A stretch of DNA of 16,225 bases, taken from the NCBI GenBank assembly GCA_021029095.1, contig JAJOHG010000507.1:1-16225 (forward strand), read 5' to 3'. The notes under the pieces were generated by a model. That model did not search any database. It was not told the DNA's origin and saw nothing but the letters and a program-made list of their open reading frames with translations. A program made the position numbers and the translations under genes. Below, piece by piece: positions 8,270 to 16,225 of this stretch (position 1 is the stretch's first letter; each line of letters begins with the position of its first letter). Source of the stretch: Phellopilus nigrolimitatus (Eukaryota > Basidiomycota > Agaricomycetes > Hymenochaetales > Hymenochaetaceae).

Positions 8270-10075
8270 TCACTCTCGAGCCTCCTCCACATACTTTTTA
8301 AGCAAGAGCAGGATCCTCCGCAAGTTTTGACTGAACTTCGCCGAAACGGGAATAACGTCAAGACGGCGCGGTACCTGCCCGTCTTCTGACGCCGCGTCAA
8401 CCATCTCGTTGTAGATGAATTCCTCTAAACGCTTTAGCTTCTCCTTAGCCTCTTCAACGCTCGTGTCGCCATCCACGCCGAGAAGGTCCGCTTTGTTCGC
8501 GATCACCAGGCGGGCCTTCGCGCTCAATCCTGGTTTGTACGTCTCGAGTTCGTCCCGCAGAATTCGAAGTTCCCTTTCTGGAGAAGGGCCAGAGAAATCT
8601 ACGACATAGACCAGAGCCAGAGAGCGTTCGATGGAGCGTAGGAACGAGTGACCTAAACCGACGTTCTCAGATGCCTGGGAAATAAGGCCGGGGTTATCGG
8701 CCACAGTGAAGCGGAAGGTCTCCTCGGTTTCGGCAGCAGACTCGGAAGAAGCACTTTGGTTCCGCGTCAGCACATCTGCGAGCTCTCCACGTTCCATCCG
8801 TTCCTTAAAACGATCTGCTTCAATTTTGGTCTCATCCACAATAAGATTGTCTCCTTCGCTGCCCAAAACATTGCCGGAGTCGTCTATGCGGACTACGCCC
8901 ACGACGGGATTAAGGGTCGTAAACGCGTACCCGGCGACCTCGGTCTTCACCCGCCCACCCGTGAGTGCTCGCAGGAGAGTGCTTTTTCCGGCGTTAGGAT
9001 AGCCAACTAGGCCGATATCAGCGAGAATCTTCAGTTCCAAAGATAGCGTGAGGCGTTGCCCCTCCGCGCCCCGGGTTGCAAATTTGGGGGATCGGTTGTC
9101 TGTGGAAATGAATGCAGGGTTTCCTACTCCGCCTTCACCGCCCGATGCGACAAGATAGCCAAGGCCTTCAATTGCTTGATGTCCTATTTCTAGTCCGGAA
9201 GGGATAGGCCCAGATGACGGAGTAACGGGGGAGTCCAGGTCAAGAGAAAGGGGTTCAGACAGCTGATCTCGTCGCAGCATTCTTCGATCGCGCTCCTGAC
9301 GGTACAGAATCTTCTCTGCCTCAAGGAATGCCTCCCTACCCAGATTGTCATCCGTGGCACCTGGATAATGGACCCACCGCCGTTCGCGTATTTTGGCTAT
9401 CCTTTCTGAAGGCGAGAGATTTTGCAGACCCTCCTCCTCCGCCTCCCACTCGTCCTGTGCGCGACGTGAGTCCTCGCCTGTGAGCTCACGCACGACCGTT
9501 CCAATTGGCACCCTAATAATCGTGGGGAGAGCGCTGCGGCCATTCATCCATGTGCCCTTCCCGTTACCTCCCTGCTCTCCTCGAATGCGCTTCGATATAG
9601 ACGAGAGGGTAGTGAGTCCAGGAGTAGGAAGAATGTAAACATCGCCTCCTTTGCCCCCATTCCCACCAGAAGGAGGTCCATGCGGTACAAATTTCTCACG
9701 ATGGAACGCGACGCATCCATTGCCGCCCTTACCTTGATAGATGAGAATATTTCAATTATATTATATTATAAGTGAGGCTATTTTTCGGAACTCACCTCCT
9801 CTGACAGTGACGATGAGGTTATCAAGAAAGCTCTGGCCCTAGAACGTTTAAAACGTTCATCTCCGCTCCGTCTTCCAAAAATACATGCTCACTCGCTGTC
9901 TCCTTTTCCATTCCGTTTTTCTCTTGCGTCGGTAGGCCTCTGCGAGTTCATGCTTCAAGTTTTCGTCTTTTTCGTCTTGGGTTTCACGACTCATGGAACG
10001 AATAGAGACATGCTGAAGAACACAATTCGTCTGGAGTTTCCTGCATTGTCTTGTGGATGCCACATATCGCAGCAT
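8270..10075 (-). CDS. MTG2: Mitochondrial Obg-family GTPase (Mtg2 type)
   Basis: Three minus-strand exons (10075-9893, 9838-9796, 9732-8270) encode 562 residues. Obg/Mtg2 GTPases associate with the mitochondrial large ribosomal subunit and are needed for its assembly. The N terminus (MLRYVASTRQCRKLQ) is basic and poor in acidic residues, as expected of a mitochondrial presequence. The glycine-rich Obg fold begins around residue 62 (GQSFLDNLIVTV) and includes GGNGCVAFHREKFVPHGPPS and GGNGGKGGDVYILPTPGL. In the G domain, G1 is GYPNAGKST (about residues 319-327), G3 is DNPG (421-424), G4 is NKAD (488-491) and G5 is SAK (539-541). A polar, acidic insertion of roughly 100 residues (about 157-258) interrupts the Obg fold, and another of about 50 lies between G2 and G3. 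Intron borders are GTGAGC...TAG and GTGAGT...AAG. The gene diverges from Urm1 with 171 bases between start codons. The assignment is firm. Confidence 0.94.
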
Positions 10076-10246
10076 TCGAGAAAGCTGCGAGAGTTCAGAC
10101 CAGAACAACAATGACTTACTGAAGTTCGCGTCGAAAACGGTCTGGACGGTGGCGTGGAAAAAATTGATTGTGCATCCGAACTCGTTCAGAATATGAAAAC
10201 TGACGCTCTACTAAGCTCTTGAATTCTACTCGTTCTGAACGTAACG
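10076..10246. promoter_or_regulatory. Shared intergenic promoter region of MTG2 and URM1
   Basis: Only 171 bases separate the divergent start codons, so both core promoters and both 5' leaders must lie here or overlap the coding ends. I see no clear TATA box on either strand, which is usual for housekeeping fungal genes. A bidirectional promoter is inferred from geometry alone. Confidence 0.6.
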
Positions 10247-10685
10247 ATGACTGAAGATCAGATACCCTTAAAAATCGAGTTTAGCGGTGGACTGGAGTTA
10301 CTATTCTCCAAGCAAAGATCACATCGAATCTCCGTGCCATCTCGAGTTCCCGTAAACTATCCTGGTGCCTCGAACGAATCGTCTCTCGTGACTGATACAG
10401 TTTCCGAGGATGCGATGAAACCTGTGGACATCGCATATTTGATATTTTATCTCCGCGATAATCTACTGGAGGATAGAGTTGAGTTGTTTATGGAAAATGG
10501 TACCATGTACGTTCGTCGGTCTTCAGTAATGGCTCCAACAAGTATTGACGAATGTCGAAACTCAAAGACGGCCGGGCATCCTTGTGCTTGTTAACGACAC
10601 CGACTGGGAGCTGGAGGGCGAGGGAGAATATCATTTGAAGGCGGATGATGAGATCGTTTTCATATCTACGCTTCATGGTGGCTGA
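10247..10685 (+). CDS. URM1: Urm1, ubiquitin-related modifier and tRNA-thiolation sulfur carrier
   Basis: Two exons (10247-10506 and 10568-10685) encode 125 residues. The 61-base phase-2 intron begins GTACGT and ends AAAG. Urm1 is activated by the E1 Uba4 as a C-terminal thiocarboxylate. It supplies sulfur for 2-thiolation of wobble uridine in cytosolic tRNAs and is also conjugated to proteins, linked to oxidative stress. The beta-grasp fold is recognisable from [53 protein letters not shown] and [10 protein letters not shown]. The protein ends exactly in the Gly-Gly needed for activation. Urm1 proteins are usually about 100 residues; the extra length is a Ser/Pro-rich loop at about residues 32-58, between RVPVNYPG and KPVD. 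The assignment rests on the near-complete family pattern. Confidence 0.95.
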
Positions 10686-10796
10686 TTGTGGGCGAATGCG
10701 CTATCAACCATGGTTTAACGCAAATTGGAGTCGGTGACTCGTTAGTGAGCCAAGTCATTTTCTCGATGCTCGTATCTTAGTTGTATTGCATTGCAG

Positions 10797-12280
10797 ACTT
10801 GGATCACTCCTGTTGCCTTGTCAGCGGTCTTATCGACAGCCTCACCGTTTGAAGAAAAGGCGAAGGCTTCGAAATGCAAGGTCTTCTCTTGCGAAGGGCA
10901 GTCTAGCAAGGATGGAGGTGGAAGTCTGTGTCGTTCGATGGCTGTGTCTTCTCGATAATCGTGCATGCACTTAACACTGGCAGTCACGGGTTGTGGAAAA
11001 CATTCGAATTTCGATCGCGAAAAGTAGTTCAAGATCGCATTCCGCTGCTATTGTCTACATACTACATAGGCCCTTTATCGCCTTCCGTCTTGATACTCCG
11101 ATCTCCAATGACACGTCGGAGGGATAGGAATGTAAAGCGTGCATGCTCTTCAGATCTAAAACGAAGAATGCTTGTAGAGCAAGGCATTTCCCCACGTACA
11201 CATTCATACGGAGTTGAGCGTTTATTGTGCTTGTCCGAGTACTTCTCAATGCTTCTAGGTCGTACGTTCTCTATCTCGGATTATCAGAATGTTGACTACG
11301 AAGCAGACTTGACCCCTCCATCTAAAAAGAGCGGTACGTCTTCGTCCTCGGACATCAGCTTTGCCCACAAGTCATAACATGTTTAAAGTCGCCGAAAAGC
11401 TGCTTTCTTAAATGGCGCCCACCTTGGCATTGATAATGCAGCAAAGAGCATATACAGCATTCTCTTTGACTACATGTCGCCAGACATACATACGAGAGGA
11501 ATGAAAGGCCGGCCTTCAGATCTTCGAGCTTTCCAAATCCCTCAACCACACTTCCTTCGGAAATTACGTTCCAGTGTTCTCGTTTCCTTTTCTCCGCTGC
11601 CCTTGTTGCCTGCCACCCTCGAGTACACGTTCAATGGTGCACCATACAAGGGGCGGACCGCACTTCGCCTTGCGTATGTACTCGTCCGCATCATTGGGTC
11701 TAACCCATACAACATCCCAACTAGCCAGTCCGCTATTTAATGTCAATGGGTGGCACACAAGCAAAACCAGCGAATTGAAGTAGCGTATATCACGCATGCA
11801 CTCAGTCCTAATGCAGATGCGATGGACCGAGATCTTGCTTCGCAGTTCTGTCGCCGCGCCCTCCAAGGAGCTTCTGTCACAATCTTCTGACCGGCCACCC
11901 TCCTCTTTGACCTCACGCCATCGACCCCATGATGGTTTCTTTGGTCCCACTACTAATACTCGCAGTGGTTAGTGGTTTCTTAACTAGAGTACACCATGCT
12001 TAAAGAACTTGGACTGCCGTCTATGTTCATTAACTATCAGGTAGTTGGGGAGAAAGATGCGCCCATATTTGAAGTTCGAAAGAGGCGAATCAGGGCGCGC
12101 AAGTGTTCTAATGCATGTCGATTCGGCTAAGCTGAATACAGGTTCGTTGATGTGCTGTCGTTGGCTCGGAAGGTCACGAACGGAACGGTTGCAATCTCGC
12201 GAGACGAAGTCGGTGTAATCGGAGAAGATAACGCGCTCTTATATCAAGCGTCGAGCCTCTTCTCTTTGCAGAGCTTGTAA
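10797..12280 (+). pseudogene. Unrecognised gene: very short introns or frameshift decay
   Basis: A series of protein-like open segments follows Urm1 on the same strand, changing frame repeatedly. They are 10797-10943 (ALSAVLSTASPFEEKAKASK), 10984-11124 (SRVVENIRISIAKSSSRSHS), about 11129-11333 (MLVEQGISPRTHSYGVERLL), 11390-11673 (AAFLNGAHLGIDNAAKSIYS), 11756-11887 (RIEVAYITHALSPNADAMDR), 11988-12102 (MLKELGLPSMFINYQ) and 12142-12280 (ending LLYQASSLFSLQSL). Some joints have convincing signals: GTATGT at 11674 with CTAAC and CTAG before 11725; GTACGT at 11334; a 40-base candidate at 10944-10983; and a 39-base one at 12103-12141. Others, such as 11125-11129, 11388-11392 and 11888-11987, could not be joined without a stop or a frame break. 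I know no family with these segments. It may be a functional intron-rich gene or a recently broken one, and I cannot decide from one sequence. Confidence 0.4.
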
Positions 12281-12344
12281 ACAGGCTTCGTTTCGTATGA
12301 AAAAAGTTATAGTACACCAAACATTCCAAGTAATACAAGTGATT

Positions 12345-13243
12345 TCAGTTCGCCCGGGGGATCATAATCTCCGCAACGCTCCATACTTTCCCATCTTGGC
12401 TGCTCGTTAGGCCGTTAACAACCGTCTGAAGTATCGTACCGAAGGTACCGCCGCCATAAATCGCCGAGCCGACCACCGCCGTCTCGCCCCACGCAGGGTC
12501 CGCAGAGTCGAGGACGATCGTCGTATTTGTGTATGTTTGGGGCGATACCGTCATCGCGCAGTCGTCGTTGCACTCGGTAGTCACTCCAAAGAGCGTCATT
12601 GGGCCAGAAGCAGAGATAACCTGAGATAATGCCGCAGAAGATTAAATAGGTAAAACTTCCGGCCGACGATGTACATGAGAAAGCTTACTTGTGCGACTAC
12701 ATTGCCTCCCACTACAGCGGTCTCGCTCCAGCCTGACGCACCGGCATTGCGTTCAAAAATAAATGTTACAGGTTCTCCTGGGTTGAGGGCGGCATAGGTA
12801 CCATCGATTGATTTCTGGTCACCGAAGACGGATGTCCGTATGCACCTGAAATTTTTGCGAATACGTACATGTTGAGTTGACAGCGTGCATATTGAAATTT
12901 ATTAATCCTACCATTGGCCTGCTGTCCCGCCGCACCACGTCTGGTTGTCCCAAGACTCAACAGAAGCCATGAGCAGATCTCCTGTGCCTGAGGTGCCATT
13001 GCTCAAATTGTTGCATTGACAAAAAATAAGAAGATACATACCATTCGATAAGCCAGGCCAGAGTACGAGTTCGCCGGGTTGACTAGTAGGCGGGGTGCCG
13101 GCGTTCAATGTAGTTGTGACTTTCGAAATGCTGGAATTTGAACCCGTTCCGATGCTCCAACTCGTCCCCAACCCGTACGTGTCATACGCGTGAGCGATGG
13201 GGGAGAGGCATGCCAGCAAAAGACTTGTGAGCGCGAATTTCAT
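12345..13243 (-). CDS. Secreted protein of unknown family with a repeated ETAVVG motif
   Basis: Four minus-strand exons (13243-13042, 12987-12912, 12845-12689, 12620-12345) encode 236 residues. The introns begin GTATGT, GTAGGA and GTAAGC and all end in CAG. Residues 1-19 (MKFALTSLLLACLSPIAHA) are a signal peptide. The mature chain is rich in Gly, Thr, Ser and Trp, has several N-glycosylation sequons (including NSS, NQT and NTT) and a few cysteines, including a CNDDC pair. A motif occurs twice, GWSETAVVGGNVV near residue 131 and AWGETAVVGSAIYGG near 188, suggesting an internal beta-strand duplication. There is no transmembrane segment or obvious GPI signal at the C-terminal end (IMIPRAN). I recognise no enzyme active site. 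It is probably an extracellular or wall-associated protein. A TATA-like TATAAAG lies about 50 bases upstream. Confidence 0.85.
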
Positions 13244-13291
13244 AGTAGTCGGCACGAGAACTTGGTCTGATAATCTAGGCGAAGGCTGAGA

Positions 13292-13298
13292 CTTTATA
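13292..13298 (-). promoter_or_regulatory. TATA box of the minus-strand secreted-protein gene
   Basis: On the minus strand this reads TATAAAG, about 50 bases upstream of the ATG at 13243. Spacing and sequence suit a core promoter with a short leader. Confidence 0.55.
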
Positions 13299-13299
13299 T

Positions 13300-14078
13300 T
13301 AGACGCAAGATAAAACGCGAGAGTTCTGAGGCCTTTGGGGATCTTCGTCAGAGAGGGACGGACGACGTAGGTGACAGTTTCGGAAGCCCATCATTAAAGC
13401 AATCAGTAAGAGACCGCAGGAACTCAACAATGGAAATGGTCTGAGATCTAATCATGACTAGATTCCCATATATGCTTGAATGGATGAGCACAAAGGGGTA
13501 GGCGGAAGGTTCAAGCATGTCGGGGTGTCAGAATTCAATATCGCTGTATGATTGATGGTGACACACAAATTGTCCGGTAATTTGAACAAAGCATAAATGA
13601 ATCGAAGCAGAATGGACTCCTTTTTCGGCTGATTCTCGTGAGCTTAAGTGAGTGACAGCGCCAGCAACGCAGGCAAGTCCGGAGAATCGTGGGACCACCT
13701 AGTAGATCATATAGCCAGTAATGGTCTACTGAAGTGTCTCTTCGAGCGATGACTCCTGATGTAGGCCCTATTGTGAATGCCGCGAATCGGTAAACAAGTC
13801 GGAGCGCAAGTACTAATTACTCCGCAGTCAGGTAGAGCTTCGAAAGAAGGTACCAAACTTGAAGCTGCAGACTGCGAACCGCTAGTGGGTGTCATGAAGA
13901 GAAAGTGGGCGCACAGTGGAAATCGACTGTAGTGTGACGGTGACATAAGCAGACCGAACGTCAATCATCGCTTACTAAGATCTAATACACCCACTATCGA
14001 GACGGTCAATATCCATTCGCTTGCATTCGAACTCTTCGAGTCTTCCTCGATTATTCGCGCCCTCGGATTTCATGCACT
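13300..14078. other. Intergenic region, no supported gene
   Basis: Apart from the upstream promoter of the secreted-protein gene, nothing here can be supported. A minus-strand open frame at 13707-13964 (LMSPSHYSRFPLCAHFLF) has no family resemblance. It might be a decayed extension of the glycosyltransferase-like fragment to its right. Confidence 0.45.
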
Positions 14079-14325
14079 TCAAGCTGGGCTCTGGCCGAGC
14101 TCCTGGATGTGCATACTCGCTTTTTTCCCCCTAGTCCCGCGAACAGCTTCAAGTTTTGGCTCGTTTGAAAAGAAGCCACTGCCTGTATCGCTGATCGCGC
14201 AGATGTGGTTCTCAGACAGACTCGGGATCAAAGATACGTCTGGATCAATCCATAGACCACCTACGTGATCCACTATCTTCGCGTATGTCAGCTTTTCGCT
14301 GCTCAGAAAACATTCTTATTGACAT
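14079..14325 (-). pseudogene. Glycosyltransferase-like fragment (GG...DxD region)
   Basis: On the minus strand the segment SEKLTYAKIVDHVGGLWIDP, continuing DVSLIPSL, resembles the sugar-nucleotide and metal-binding core of several glycosyltransferase families. In these, an 'S-D-x-L-R-Y...GG-x-x-x-D-x-D-V' pattern holds the DxD motif. Here the D-P-D of IDPDV would be the DxD. The frame continues through GSGFFSNEPKLEAV and stops at 14079-14081. No start, flanking exons or C-terminal half could be assembled, and neighbouring frames carry stops. It is most likely a relic of a glycosyltransferase gene. The resemblance rests on about 30 residues, so the identification is tentative. Confidence 0.3.
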
Positions 14326-15317
14326 ATAGTTTAATATAGATAACTTTCTTCTCCCTCCGATGGATAATGTGTATCAAGCGAGCATGGAGGCAGGTGTCAA
14401 CATCTTTCGCAGTCACTGCCAGGCCTCCTGCAGCCGAGGCAGAATATCTGAAGGCGAATCACTTCTCGGAGAAGAGTAACAATGTCCTCGAGTTCCCCTA
14501 ATCTTTATCCTCAAATCTACTGTTAATTCAGAGCCGGTACGCCAACTCCTACAAGTGCTAAGGTCTTCGCTATTATGACGGTCCTGCTGTCGTATCTCAG
14601 CGCGTTATCATGGACTCACCGGTCAGAAGACGGAGCCTCCCTGTTTGCCAGAACGTCGCAAAATCTATTCGCACTTCTGCTTCCTTCCTGGCATTCTATT
14701 TCGCTCACAGATAGCTGCCTCGGATATAAGACTCTTCGACGGGCACGAAGAAGTGGGCATCTCCATTACTTTGAGCACTGCGCACACTCGGCTCCGTTTT
14801 CTACAGCGTATTCGCCTCGGTTACCCCGAAGCAATATAGACTTAACATCTCGAACATCCATGTTCTCCGGCTTCCGTTCTGTGTCGGCCGTCCACAGTGT
14901 CGCATGTTTTTCTTCAGGCCCGACTGTTCAGCTTCAGCGAGACCATTGATGTTATAATATGATCAATGTTGCACACATTTCACCCATGCTGATATTTTGA
15001 TTTTTCCAGTTGTATGCGATATATCATTTCGTCTGTTCCCCGCCGTGCTTTTACAGGCTTTTAATTTATTTATTTACAATTTTATGGAGCCTATAATATT
15101 GCGAGCGGTAGGCCATATATAATTCATAAAAGTACGACACATGAAGTTCGAAGGGATCGCCGTATGATGATATGATCGACGCACGAGTTCGATTGCGGCC
15201 CCTTCATTGCGTCATCACCTTCATCCTATTTTGCTTGCACCACGCACGAACATCTTCACTCTCTCCTTGCTCTTCAACCACTACCTACACCTCGTCGACG
15301 TCCCAGAAGTCACCGGA
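14326..15317. other. Unassigned region with scattered open frames
   Basis: Two plus-strand frames overlap at 14575-14949 and 14645-14839; the latter includes ASDIRLFDGHEEVGISITLS. A minus-strand frame is open over about 14340-14480. None has recognisable domains or convincing splice borders, so they may be remnants. The final 350 bases are A/T-rich and should hold the promoter and leader of the membrane-protein gene at 15318. Confidence 0.4.
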
Positions 15318-16225
15318 ATGGACGACCTTCCCTTAGACACCAGCCACCCGGCGGTTCGGGACTTTCTCACACTCACTCGGTATGTACTTCGACGCGATGT
15401 GTGGCGTCAGCTTGACACTAAAACTCTGGATGCTCTTAGGTTGCAGGTCTTGACACCGCTGTCGCTGCTCATAAACATCGCTGCCGTAGCTGTATGCTCG
15501 CTTATACTCTCACCTGGCTTGGGTGCGTCATTGCCGATCTTCCGAGGAAAATCACCCAATGCTAATTCTGACTTCAGGAGAGATCGCGAGAATGTACCCG
15601 ACGTCGTTGACCCCGTCTCCGGTATTCATTGGCATATACATCGCGGCCGTGTACATCATGCAAATTGGATACTGCGTTGTTCTCATTCTTGCACATAAAT
15701 CCGAAACGAAGGTGTGTTTGCGTATAACTCTTCGAAGAACGCGATAAACTAATATCAGAGCGGTGGAAAACAGCAAGCTCTGATTAAAGGGAGCGGTCTC
15801 GCTCTCGTATTCTCCAACTGGGTGATGGGCTTCTGGGCCATCGCATGGGTAAGCATCTCATTTTATTCGAGCGCCTTTCGGGCGCTTATGAGCCTTTTTC
15901 AGTCCCTGAAAGCCTTCCTCGTTTCCTCGGTTTTACTCGGAATCCTCATCGTCCTTCTCCTTTACTCGAACATCGTGCTCTACGTGTACCATCCTCCCGT
16001 GTCCTCGCGCCCGCTCGACACCGCGTTCATACACGCACCTCTCCGCCTCTTCCTCATACTCCCCCTTACACTTCTTCTCCCGGTATCAATCTTGTATGTT
16101 ATATTCTTGCCCCTTTATACTCGCTGAGATAAAACTAATGGGTTCTTTACTTCCCTCTCCTTCGCGCCAAATCTCGTTTCCTCAGCATCACGCTCCACCA
16201 TTACTGGCAGGAAGGAGATACGAGC
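15318..16225 (+). CDS. Multi-pass membrane protein, 5' part, cut by the window end
   Basis: Six exons are visible (15318-15379, 15440-15522, 15578-15711, 15759-15848, 15903-16093, 16186 to the edge). Intron borders are clear and include CTAAT or ACTAAT branch points before 15577, 15758 and 16185. The start MDDLPLDTSHPAVRDFL is the first ATG in frame. About five membrane segments follow: around LLINIAAVAVCSLILSPGL; VFIGIYIAAVYIMQIGYCVV; GLALVFSNWVMGFWAIAW; SSVLLGILIVLLLYSNIVLY; and LFLILPLTLLLPVSIL. A conserved-looking loop reads SSRPLDTAFIHAPLRL. It resembles an uncharacterised membrane-protein family I associate with mushroom fungi. No transport or catalytic signature is visible, so no function is proposed. 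Introns 1 (60 bases) and 4 (54 bases) are in frame and stop-free. The 3' part lies outside the window. Confidence 0.85.
15870..15886 (+). other. Stem-loop inside intron 4 of the membrane-protein gene
   Basis: AGCGCC (15870-15875) pairs perfectly with GGCGCT (15881-15886) around a TTTCG loop. It lies 21 bases after the GTAAGC donor and 17 bases before the CAG acceptor. It could shorten the effective distance in a 54-base intron. Any function is inference. Confidence 0.4.

Noticed and set aside
10488..10676. Minus-strand frame over the Urm1 intron and second exon
   Set aside because: It is a shadow of Urm1, whose plus-strand product is recognised through to its terminal Gly-Gly.
10984..11124. 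SSSRSHS segment resembling the SSRSH signature of kinesin motors
   Set aside because: No P-loop, switch II or other kinesin motif lies nearby, and the surrounding residues do not fit. A chance match is likelier.
11564..11950. Minus-strand frame of 128 codons opposite the unknown gene
   Set aside because: The plus strand has a perfect GTATGT donor with CTAAC branch and AG in the same interval, which favours plus-strand transcription.
1..16225. tRNA, rRNA, CRISPR arrays, complete transposons or terminal inverted repeats
   Set aside because: Reading both strands by eye revealed no cloverleaf, regular spacer array, transposase or long terminal repeat. A dedicated tool could still find a divergent element.

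Overview
The window looks like nuclear DNA of a filamentous fungus, most likely a mushroom-type basidiomycete. Nearly every gene is cut by short introns (about 47 to 103 bases) with GT...AG ends and CTRAY-like branch points. The genes are closely packed on both strands, and several products belong to families typical of Agaricomycetes. This is inferred from gene structure and protein resemblance. No species marker is present.

Layout. 1-599: the 3' part of an unrecognised plus-strand gene. 1235-1774 (+): small secreted protein with a Kre9/Knh1-like Ig fold, behind a clear TATA box. 3434-4770 (+): zinc-independent MDR-type oxidoreductase with five exons; upstream lies a duplicated 34-base element with a compensated palindrome. 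6977-5547 (-): Zuotin, the J-protein of the ribosome-associated complex, with five exons and no recognisable C-terminal helical bundle. About 7089-7933 (+): an unrecognised coding-like region with an awkward frame change. 10075-8270 (-): mitochondrial Obg GTPase of the Mtg2 type. 10247-10685 (+): Urm1, divergent from Mtg2 across 171 bases. About 10797-12280 (+): a chain of open segments in changing frames, either a gene with very short introns or a decaying one, not identified. 13243-12345 (-): secreted protein of unknown family with four exons. About 14079-14325 (-): a fragment resembling a glycosyltransferase GG...DxD region, probably a relic. 15318 to the window end (+): multi-pass membrane protein, cut off by the window.

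Functional picture. Three confidently identified genes within about 5.1 kb act in translation: Zuotin (nascent-chain folding on cytosolic ribosomes), Mtg2 (mitochondrial large-subunit assembly) and Urm1 (tRNA wobble-uridine thiolation and protein urmylation). They do not form an operon, but Mtg2 and Urm1 probably share a promoter region. The two secreted proteins and the reductase look like ordinary accessory genes. No transposon with intact ends, CRISPR array, rRNA or tRNA was seen. No wholly new system is evident. The best leads are the compensated palindrome pair, the two unrecognised gene-like regions, the short Zuotin and the stop-free introns.
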